NCBI GenBank assembly: GCA_010645155.1
Contig: CM021321.1
Coordinates: 5,287,742-5,351,741 of the forward strand
Direction: 5' to 3'
DNA from: Tigriopus japonicus
Lineage: Eukaryota > Arthropoda > Copepoda > Harpacticoida > Harpacticidae
Length of the DNA stretch: 64,000 bases
The stretch's first letter is position 1. The number at the start of each line of letters is the position of its first letter. Under the pieces are notes generated by a model that saw nothing but the letters and a program-made list of their open reading frames with translations, was not told the DNA's origin and made no database searches. The position numbers and the translations under genes are program-made. Of this stretch, positions 46,637-55,249 are shown one piece after another.

Positions 46637-47080
46637 TACTGATGGGATTTCCCAAGCTATCAAGCACTTCAATTTTTCAAGCTGGGCTTGTTTCCATTTC
46701 AGCTGCCTCAAGCTAAACCAAGCATTCAAGCCAAGGGGCTCAGAGGACCCACAGTGAATAGCAGGGTTGCCAAGCTATTTGTTGTCCTTTTTGCCTATCT
46801 AAAAATAGAAGCAGAAACTCCTATGCTGTTGTAGAATTTGCCATTTTTTGCATAGATTTTTCAAGATATTTGCCTTCTTAGGGGCTATATGAAGCATGCT
46901 TTGTTAAACTTGAGTGCAAACTATTTTACTCCATTTCCGGTGGCCAACAAATTGAATTTTAACAGGCAAGCCTGACATTGGGTGAAGGTGCTTGAAACTG
47001 CTTGCAAGCTTTCAAGCACAGCTGAAAACTGTTGCTTGGTCCAAACTCCTCTTCAAGCTGCAGCTTGTAACCCATCAGTA
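46637..47080. mobile_element. 444-bp hAT-type MITE, copy 4
   Basis: Same ends as the other copies with a perfect 8-bp duplication GTTCAAAG (46629-46636, 47081-47088). Almost identical to copy 1. Confidence 0.94.
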
Positions 47081-47160
47081 GTTCAAAGGTTACCAAAAAG
47101 GGTTAATGTAATTGATAAAACTTTGGATCATTTTTAGACCCCAAATACTATTACGAACTA

Positions 47161-47297
47161 CTGGTGTCGGTGTCGTCATTGGTGTTAGTGTCGGCGTCGA
47201 CACCGCTGGTGTCGATGGGAAACTTCGACACCGGTGTCAGTGTCGGTGTCAACCTTCCGGTGTCGATGTCAAAATTGCCGGTGTCACCTATCCCTAA
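47161..47297. repeat. GGTGTC-type degenerate array
   Basis: About 130 bp of GGTGTCGGTGTC-like hexamers ending CACCTATCCCTAA; related to the array at 31545. Frames through it give Val/Gly/Ser repeats and are not taken as genes. Confidence 0.65.
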
Positions 47298-49690
47298 TAG
47301 GAAACCAATGAAAGATCTAGACATATCTAAGATTTTACAATATATGTCTTCTTATGAATAAAGAATATCATTTGAGATTTCATTGTACTAAGATGGCTGA
47401 ACATCTGCTTGAGATTTATGGGTAAGATGTTATGTCTATGCCAATCTATAGCCTCTTTTGATAGGTAGAACTTCAGTTTTGGAAATGTTAGCAATTTGTT
47501 TTAGGGATTTAATTACTTTATTTATCCTTACATATGATAACTGGTTTGATGAAAGTTGTTCATTTTGACACTTTGACGTTGAAAAACGTATTTAAAATCT
47601 TGGCATTTCATCAATGAGAGCTTAGCAATCCCCCGTGCTTGGGAAAGACTTCCCTACTAAAGTAAACGGCGAAATGAGGAGCGGTCTCCAGGTTACAGTC
47701 CTCTATAGCTAGCATCGTCGCTCCAAAAAAACCTGGCCACCCTGATAGCCGGTGGAGCTGAGCACCTAGCAACGCTGACTTGGGAGGGATTTCCACGCCA
47801 CCCAACCCCAAATGCTTTACAGACTTTACCCACCCCAACCTACAGAAGCTCAACCCAACCAAAGGAAAGATTTTCAGATCAAGGAAATTTTGTCTCATTG
47901 TCCCCTTTGCATCTCACGAACCGAAAGCAGAAGTGCTGTAAGTAAAGTGGTAAAAATACCCAGCATGTGTGAAAATGAAGTTTCATTTTTTTTCAGTTTA
48001 ATTAGGATTAAAACTGAAGTTGTTCTACGATTTGAGACCAAATATTGCCTTTTATACCGTCAAAATGACTTCTTTTTGAACAAAGTGCAAACTTTAAGAA
48101 ACTCTAAAAGATTACCAATATGGTTAAATTATCTTTGGCGTGATTTGTCATGCCATATTTGATTTGTGAAAAAAGAATAATCCATACAATGCTTTAGAGT
48201 TTAGATTTTCTCAGATATATCAGTTTTGGAACCGTATTATTTTCGAATCACCCTTTTGGTTGTATTACACTGACTAAAGATCCTGTAACACTGACATTTG
48301 ATCTGACTTTGAGCTCTAGAATATAAAGCTCTAGCTCTATAATAGTAAATACATGATGAGATCAAATGATCACACTTAATATCAGTGACTAAAAAGAATT
48401 AAAGAAGCTTCTTTACAAAGGATTACAGAAGAAAAACAATGGGTGTTCATCTCCAAAACATGCTCTAAAACTTAAAAGTGAACTCTTTGTAGCTTTTTTT
48501 GTATAAATGTTGCACTCATTCTTCGGCTTTCAGTCATTTTTTTTTAACCCTGTCAAGGCACTGATCCTAAGTGAGGACAAGTCAATATCTTGCGCGTACT
48601 CGTTTGATCACAATTCTCCAGTCTGTCCATTGTCTGTCGAAGTGTAACAAATGTCAAAAATGTTATCTTTTGAGGAAAACAAATGCCATTATTACATTTT
48701 ATTGTACCTTTGTGCAAAGGAAAACCCAGTCAGTTTTTTCATCTTTGATCATTATATGATTATTATGTATATTGTTGAGGGAACATGACTATGTCAAATC
48801 AATAATTATTTAGTGGACAACGATGGAACGCTGTAAGTAACAAAACAAAGATAAATTCTTGAGTATAATAGTTTTAGGCATTTACTTACGGGAGAAAGAT
48901 TTTACATGTTATTTCAACCAAATTCTATGCTTTGGAATAGAATAGTATAGAATAGTTTTGGTTTATTAGCTCTTGCTTTTGCGAAATAAATCTGCGAGCT
49001 GAAATTTTCAAAGTCTGATAAACCAACCAGTTGATCAGTTCTTGTAAGATTTAGAAAGGAATCCATTGGTGACATTACAGACAACATAAGATTTTGATCA
49101 TGTGAGAGTCATGATCATGAACAATGTGAGATTTGTTTGTTCCAAGACTGTCTAGCCTATCTTTCGACCATTCTCAGCAGCAGAGTCACTAGACTAGACT
49201 ATCAGATGCTAGCCTTTGCCAATTCACCCTGTAAATCTTAGTGATGGATGAAATATCAAGCTTTAGCTGAAAAAACATAATGAAGAAGATGGTTCAGAAC
49301 TTCGTGGTAAACGATTTTAGTTGATTTTACACATCCCGGGGAACCAATAAATCCTGGCTTGATCCCATCCATTGTTAAAATGATATGAAACTGTAGAAGG
49401 TTTGCACTGCTGAAGGGAGGGGCTGTGATTTTGGCCTTAACGGGTGTCAAATGATAAATTTGAAATGTAACATTATTCTCTTTTATATTCTCAAAAAGTA
49501 CATGCTAATTGGTTGAGTGTTGATTGTGGGGTTTTCCCAACCTTATGATGGTGGGGAAGCGTTTTCATAATGGAATAAACAATTTCAACGTTTTTTTGCA
49601 GTTTTAATCTACTTGGCATTAATTACTCAAAACCATGTGTAACAATGTCAAGAGAATTCAAAAGGTTATCCAAGGTAAAATAAGAAAAAC
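47298..49690. other. Gene-free AT-rich stretch
   Basis: 2.4 kb without recognised genes or terminal-repeat elements. A few GAATA/TAGAATA repeats occur at 48939-48956. Nothing I can support. Confidence 0.45.
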
Positions 49691-49820
49691 GGTTAACATC
49701 ATGCTGAAAATTTTGATGATTATTTTAGGCAATGAAACGACTTTTTTTAGCAACCTTTTCATGAAGCCTTGGCTGAACAATCCTTTTTCATTTTTCCAGA
49801 TATTCATGTTTTGTTAGAGC

Positions 49821-50723
49821 ATGGGTCAAGTCCTCACGAGAGCTCGAACAGCTCTTGGTCAGGCCATAATAAACTTTGGTAATGCCTTCCAAAACCTTGG
49901 CAATGCTATTTTACCCTCTAATAAGGCCGACCAAGAGGTTGGAGCTGTCAGTGTGCACTTAGAAACTCCACCTCCTCCGTACGATTTGGTGATGGGCCAA
50001 CATCATGAGTACTTTCACGACCATGGTCAACAGCTTGAAGAACAATTGGAGAATCAGGAACAACCGATCCATGCAAATCAAGTTGAAGGCATAGAAACCA
50101 TTCAGAGAGCGGAAAATCAAGACCAGCAAGAGCAGGAGGTAAATAATTAATAATCTGATCTCAAGACAATCGGATCCAGTTCTGTCAATCACTGCCTTTT
50201 ACGCTGGGATAAAGATCTGCCAAAACAGAGCTAATAGCCTGCCATGCTGGATAGCAACAAACTTTGATCAACTAGAAATAGTTGTGTGCTTTGATATTAG
50301 TTATTAAGAATTTTATTTATTTGAATTATAATTCAAATTAGTTTCTTGACTCGCGATTTCAATTTTACGTGTGACTGACTCCCTTGAAAATAGCCAAAAA
50401 AATTGACACCTACAAAGCATTTTTACAGTTCCACTTATCACCAAGTGCACAGTCCAGAAACAAATAATACATTCCTAAACTTTCCTAATTCCTGGTAGTT
50501 CTTGATGAAGAAACTTCTCTTTTAATCATAAGTGGCTGAATTGTGTGGTATGACGCCATTTTATCCATTTAGTGATGAAAACGTTTGGTGGCCTTTGACC
50601 ATAATCCAAAAGTTTTAGTTGAATGTTTTTTGTTTTTCTTTTCAGATCAGCAATCATGAAGTGCATGCACCAGAGGACAGTGACGATGTCAGTTTGCAGT
50701 GTTGCTTGAATCCGTGCAATTAA
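49821..50723 (+). CDS. Small lineage-specific protein with myristoylation signal and PPPY motif
   Basis: Two exons, 49821-50138 and 50646-50723, join in phase 0 with good splice sites (GAG/GTAAAT and TTTTCTTTTCAG), giving 131 residues. Not recognised. It begins MGQVLT, which fits N-myristoylation (Gly2, Thr6). An amphipathic stretch follows (ARTALGQAIINFGNAFQNLG), then PPPPYDLV (about 53-60, a PPxY motif as bound by Nedd4-family WW domains), a Gln/Glu-rich region, and a Cys-rich end (CCLNPCN). The layout suggests a membrane-attached adaptor; this is inference. Poly(A) signal AATAAA at 50798-50803. Its 5' flank is repeated at 37664-37792. Confidence 0.55.
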
Positions 50724-50957
50724 GCGTCTCTAATAACGCACGCAATCAGTATTATCACATCTGTGAATTTTTACATTGAACAATGTAGAAAAAAACTAAT
50801 AAAAAGTAGATTCAGGAATATATCCATTTTTTGTTGTTTTCTTAACCATACTCATACCCATAAAACCTCAAGTCTGGTTAAAACCTTAAGTATACTTGTC
50901 GAATTCCTCGCGCCAATTCATCGAATAACTAAAAGAGCAAGAGAGAAAACGTTCCTC

Positions 50958-51494
50958 ATGCCAAGTTTATCAACCCTAATCCGAAGCATTCGCCGCATTA
51001 AGCTCGGCCAAATCGCCCTTGGAGCTTCCTCCTAGATACTTGCCGCATGTGGTGGATGTTTGAATAGTAATCTACAAGCTCATACCAATGCGATCAACGA
51101 CCCTTTTGCCATTCTCATCGATGGGAACATCGGAACCATGATCCGATTCCGAGAGTTCGCCATGTATTTCTTCATGTTTGCGAATATCCTAATTGTCCTG
51201 GATTTACAAAGCCAGCGATTTCCACTTAGCCAATTCATGCGTCCCTTTCTAGATAGCTTGGGATGCTTAGGGTTCGTTATCTTGGCCATTTTTCAATGGA
51301 ATGCGGACCAAGTTCAGAATGACAAGAGCTTGATCAAAGTGTCAAAGATTTTGGCTTTTCACTTCACAGTCTTGGCGATCTTTTATTGCCTTAGCGTGGT
51401 TTTGGGCGTGGTTTTTCACCTTAGTCTACCAACTGAGGATGAATCGACTTCGGATTTGGGACAAGTGGAAGAGGCAAAAACAAAAAGCCCGTGA
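50958..51494 (+). CDS. Four-TM protein of unknown function with an in-frame TAG
   Basis: One frame of 178 codons from ATG 50958 to TGA 51492-51494, broken by TAG at 51033-51035. Four hydrophobic spans: about 18-36 (GQIALGASS, the TAG, then ILAACGGCL), AMYFFMFANILIVLDL, LGCLGFVILAIFQW and AFHFTVLAIFYCLSVVLGVVF, with an acidic cytoplasmic-type tail. The pattern is like a MARVEL or small tetraspan protein but no family signature is clear. The TAG falls in the middle of the first membrane span, so without readthrough or correction only a 25-residue peptide is made. Starting at a later codon would lose that span. Confidence 0.5.
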
Positions 51495-51756
51495 AAAGAC
51501 GCTCATGAAATAGATGTAGCGGAAACTGATCTTTTAATTGGTTAGAATGCGTAGATAACTATTCTGGTGTAAAGCATTTCAACATCATTTTTAATGACTG
51601 TCACGAGAGCATGAGTTCAAGCCCCGTTGGAAGTATGGTTATGATGCGAATAAAGCGCACTAACTTGTCGCAAATTATCATGATGGCAACGATGATGAGT
51701 TATTCAACAAGCAAAGGACTTTTTCCGCGGAATAATTAGAAATGGCGGTTTGCCGA

Positions 51757-52187
51757 CTAAGTAACGGCCGTAGTAGATTGAGTTGGTTGAGATGTGGTCG
51801 GGGTGTCTGTCGTGGTCGATGATGACATGGTCGTGGAAGTACTAGTTGTTGTGGTCGTGGTGTTTGCCGTTACATACACCACTCTTTCCTCAATTATTGT
51901 CCGGACAATAGTTTCAGAATCACTGCCCCCACTAAAAGCACCAAATTCGATTAGGATCACGATGATCATAATGAGCACAATTACACCCAGTGTACTAAAG
52001 AGTCAGATTTTCTTTTTGTTAGCCGATATTCGGTAGTTTTCAGCTTTCTGAAGATGCCCACGCCCAGCCTCGGCGTTCATACCGGCGTCCATGATGTTCC
52101 GCTCGATACTATCGATCATTTCACCGTGATCAGCCCCTAAATGAGCGATCTCGAGAAACATGTCATGCACCTCTTTGATGGAACGCT
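51757..52187 (-). pseudogene. Syntaxin C-terminal fragment (SNARE helix + TM) with in-frame TGA
   Basis: Read from 52187 down: RSIKEVHDMFLEIAHLGADH, GEMIDSIERNIMDAGMNAEA, GRGHLQKAENYRISANKKKI, then TGA (52005-52003), then a TM segment (LGVIVLIMIIVILIEF). This matches the syntaxin-1-type Qa-SNARE motif and membrane anchor. The zero-layer Gln (LVESQGEMID in syntaxin-1) is His here. After the TM comes a tail of about 50 residues, very Thr/Ser-rich, to TAG at 51759-51757; normal syntaxins end within a few residues of the TM. The N-terminal three-quarters of the gene is missing, cut at the RFC5 junction. Probably a pseudogene fragment. Confidence 0.75.
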
Positions 52188-53048
52188 ATGGACGGTATTA
52201 ACCGCAAGATACAAGGCCAATATCCTGAAGTAAATACCGCCCATACCATTCGCAAATTCATCTCCGAGGTTAAATTGCCGCATCTTCTCTTTTATGGTCC
52301 ACCGGGCACGGGCAAGACCTCCACCATTTTGGCTTGTGCCAAAAAGATCTACAAGCCCAAGGAATTCAATTCCATGGTCCTTGAATTGAACGCTAGTGAC
52401 GATCGCGGTATTAACGTGGTTCGCGGACAAGTTCTCAACTTTGCTTCCACTCGAACTATCTTTAATTCGGGTTTCAAATTGGTTATTCTGGACGAGGCTG
52501 ATGCCATGACTCAAGATGCTCAAAACGCTCTTCGTCGGATTATCGAGAAATTCACGGATAACGTACGGTTTTGTCTGATCTGCAATTATTTGTCCAAGAT
52601 CATTCCGGCATTGCAAAGTCGATGCACGCGGTTCCGATTTGGACCGCTGAATCCGCAGCAAATCTTGCCGCGTTTGGATTACATGTGTCGAGACGAGAAG
52701 GTGAATGTGACTCAAGATGGCAAAGATGCCCTTATGGGTCTATCTCAAGGAGATATGAGGAAGGTTATCAATATTCTACAGAGCTGTTCCATGGCTTTTG
52801 ATCAAGTCAACGAGGATAACGTGCACACATGTGTGGGTCATCCGTTGAAATCGGACATCACCAATATCGTGAATTGGATGTTAAACGAGTCCTTCACCAC
52901 CGCCTACAACAACATTGAACGACTCAAAACGCTGAAAGGACTCTCGTTGCAAGACATCCTCTCCGAGGTTCACTCATTCGTTCATCGACTGGAGATACCG
53001 CAAAGGAATGCGTTCAATTGGGTACTGTGGACGATTTGGTGGTGGTGA
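52188..53048 (+). pseudogene. RFC5 truncated at both ends, fused to NAF1 sequence
   Basis: RFC5 is the small AAA+ subunit of the PCNA clamp loader. About 250 codons are nearly perfect: GPPGTGKTST (Walker A), VILDEADAMTQDAQNALRRI (Walker B), SRC motif in LQSRCTRFRFGP, and GHPLKSDITNIVNWML. The N-terminal 40 or so residues with the WVEKYRP box are replaced by unrelated sequence (MDGINRKIQGQYPEVNTAH). After HRLEIPQ (about 52998) the sequence switches to a NAF1 exon in another frame and stops at TGA 53046-53048. About 50 C-terminal residues are therefore lost; the last 14 sit at 27607. No stops interrupt the RFC5 part, so the truncation is recent or an assembly artefact. Confidence 0.85.
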
Positions 53049-53150
53049 AAGCGTTTCCTAACACTCTGGCTATTGATATCGACTCAGTTCTTTTCTTGGA
53101 AGGAGGAACCCAAGCGTTGGGCAAGGTTTTGGGAATTTTTCGACGACGAA
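53002..53150 (+). pseudogene. NAF1 exon fragment with internal deletions
   Basis: On the + strand it reads ECVQLG, then TVDDLVVVKAFPNTLAIDID and FLEGGTQALGKV, then jumps to a stretch matching the SDDEEEI codons. Compared with 28165-28545 of the intact gene, 12 bp near the start and roughly 300 bp in the middle are missing. It is inverted relative to the adjoining NAF1 5' flank (53163 onward). Confidence 0.82.
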
Positions 53151-53162
53151 GAAGAGATCCAA

Positions 53163-53442
53163 CTTTACCGCAAAAGATGTTTTTTGTGATTGTTTACTTT
53201 TTTCCTTGGTCAGCGTGGCCATTATTATTTAAGGATTAAAGAAACACAGCTGTTTGATAACATGATATTCATCAAAATGGGACTATTTTAGACCAACCTT
53301 ACTTGTCTAGCCAATTAAAGTCATATATGCTACAAATTATAAAGCTTTAGCACTTTCAGTACATCAAATGAAGTTGACACCACTAGTTGATATCGCTTTC
53401 AACATCTTACGGAATTGGTCACCACTGATGGCGGGTTCTGGC
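53163..53442. repeat. Copy of the NAF1 5' flank, now the GINS1 promoter region
   Basis: Collinear with 29152-29418 (shared words GTCAGCGTGGCCATT, CAACATCTTACGGAATTGGT). Ends about 50 bp before the GINS1 start codon. Confidence 0.8.
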
Positions 53443-53491
53443 GAACAAACAACAGTTCTAAGATTTCGTTCAGCAGTCTCGTTGAAACGTC

Positions 53492-54124
53492 ATGTTTGGC
53501 CTCAAAGCCGTGGATCTGATTCGTGAGGCCGCTCGCTCTCAAGGCCAACTCCAACCTTTCAACGAAGACAAGGTATAACTAATATTGTCATGCCTCTCAT
53601 CGAATCCAGGACTTACTCAAGCATTCTTCTTCCAGGTGCGTCAAGTCTTGGAAGAGATGCGATCACTGTTCAAGCAAAACCAAAAGGAAGTAGAAGAGCG
53701 ACATTCGATCACTCCCGCCTTTCATTTGCGACATAGTGGACTGGAACGGAACAAACGATGCCTTCTTGCCTACATAAATGACCGAGCCGAAAAGATTTGC
53801 GAGCTCCGTTGGCAATTTGGAGCTGTTCTTCCACCCGAGATCAAATCCAATTTATGCGAACCCGAACAGCAATTCTTTCAGAAATATAACCGTGAATTGG
53901 CCAATTATATGCGGTCCATTGGTGATGGAGTGGGTCTGGATCTCATGGCCGATCTCCAACCACCCAAGACCTTGTTCATCGAGGTGAGATGTGTGCAAGA
54001 TTATGGTGAATTGGAAACGGAAGAGGGCGAAATCATTTTGCTCAAGAAAAACACCCAACATTTTCTCCCTCGGTCTCTTTGTGAGCCTTTAATCCGGCAG
54101 GGTATCTTGACGCACATCACATAA
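53492..54124 (+). CDS. GINS1: DNA replication complex GINS subunit PSF1
   Basis: Subunit of the GINS tetramer, part of the CMG replicative helicase. Exons 53492-53572 and 53636-54124 (63-nt intron, phase 0), 189 residues (human 196). It starts MFGLKAVDLIREAARSQGQL. Landmarks: [80 protein letters not shown] and [20 protein letters not shown]. The helical A-domain is complete and the C-terminal B-domain beta motif is intact. AATAAA at 54154-54159. It is convergent with the DMAC2-like gene (51 bp between stops). This is the intact partner of the pseudogene at 22579-23216. Confidence 0.97.
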
Positions 54125-54175
54125 CATTTTAATTGTAGATATAATATGAATGAAATAAATCACAAGACGACAGGT

Positions 54176-55249
54176 TCAATTGGATTTGGCTTTGCGATGC
54201 TTTTCATTTCTCGTCGATTCGGAAGATTCTGAAGCAGACGCCGGATGTGAGCTTGACGATTTCGATGGTAGCGATTGGGCTTCGGAGAGTTTCAAGAGCT
54301 CTTCCTCCAAATCCGCGAGAAGATAGCTCTGATCCGTGCCTTCTAACAATTTGGCGTCGATATATTCGACTCCTCGAATGTCCAAATCCGGAAACAGTTC
54401 AAGCAAATACAAACAAAATAGCCCTAAATGTTCCAAGTGGTCCATGTCGTAAAGCACCAAAGTCTTGAGTTTCCGCAATCGCCACAAACACTCAAGTCCA
54501 GACAAATTGATACCGCCACATCCCGAGAGATCCAAATATTCCAACGAGTCCATATACTCGGTAGTAATCCGATCCACCGTCCAATCATCCGTATGTTGCG
54601 TATAACTCACATCCAAATAGCGCAAATGAATGAGATTTCGCAGATTCTGGTAGCCTTCATACACCAGCATGGACCGGGAAGCATCGATGGCCTCAATAAA
54701 CCAACCGGGTTGATAAGAATCCGGGATGCCCACCAATCGACCCTGTTCCAACTCGGTCCAATGGTCATGTCCCACAAATCGAACGCGACAATTGCGATAA
54801 CACAAGAAATGAGCCGCACCCAAATCCGAACCCAGGCTCATGAACCGCGATTTGATGAAGATCTGCGATTCCGCGAGTTTGACATAGGTTTTCCGGATCA
54901 ATTCGTAATTGAAGTAAGCTCGATCGAAAAATCGCGGCATGATCGGCCGAGCTACGAGCGAATAGTACTGGGCCGGAGCAAAAGTGAAACGATCATCCCG
55001 CACCAAAGTACTGGCTTCATCGACGACACGAGCGGGGATGATACTGGAGGATTTTCGCTCGACCACGCCCATTTCCACGGGACGGAGGACTTGATTCGAG
55101 GCCTTCTTGATGATTTCGCGTTCCCTTTTTTCTTCGAGGGTGTCGTGACCCCACCAATAATCTCGATAAGAGGGCAAACGAGCCACACGAAGACTGTTTT
55201 GGAGGGAGGCTCCCAGAAGGAGGCGCCGATTCATATGCCACGTGCTCAT
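54176..55249 (-). CDS. DMAC2: DMAC2/ATP synthase subunit s-like leucine-rich protein
   Basis: 357 residues, single exon. The C-terminal half has leucine-rich repeats (LRYLDVSYTQ, LEYLDLSGCGGINLSGLECL, LKTLVLYDM) arranged as in the ATP5S/DMAC2 family. DMAC2 helps assemble the distal membrane arm of mitochondrial complex I. The N-terminus (MSTWHMNRRLLLGASLQNSL, then RVARLPSYRDYWWGHDTLEE) is basic and hydroxylated, consistent with a mitochondrial targeting sequence. The last 30 residues are Ser-rich and basic. The symbol is given for family membership; subunit s (DMAC2L) is the alternative. A 3' fragment is duplicated at 22280-22531. Confidence 0.75.
   Translation of the reverse strand: MSTWHMNRRLLLGASLQNSLRVARLPSYRDYWWGHDTLEEKREREIIKKASNQVLRPVEMGVVERKSSSIIPARVVDEASTLVRDDRFTFAPAQYYSLVARPIMPRFFDRAYFNYELIRKTYVKLAESQIFIKSRFMSLGSDLGAAHFLCYRNCRVRFVGHDHWTELEQGRLVGIPDSYQPGWFIEAIDASRSMLVYEGYQNLRNLIHLRYLDVSYTQHTDDWTVDRITTEYMDSLEYLDLSGCGGINLSGLECLWRLRKLKTLVLYDMDHLEHLGLFCLYLLELFPDLDIRGVEYIDAKLLEGTDQSYLLADLEEELLKLSEAQSLPSKSSSSHPASASESSESTRNEKHRKAKSN

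Noticed and set aside
47164..47361. Val/Ser-rich open frame in the GGTGTC array
   Set aside because: Open only because the hexamer repeat lacks stops; no start context or homologues.
51600..51640. tRNA-like B box (GAGTTCAAGCCCCG)
   Set aside because: No A box at proper spacing and no cloverleaf; probably chance.
52137..52715. 192-codon frame on the - strand opposite RFC5
   Set aside because: Shadow of the highly conserved RFC5 sequence.
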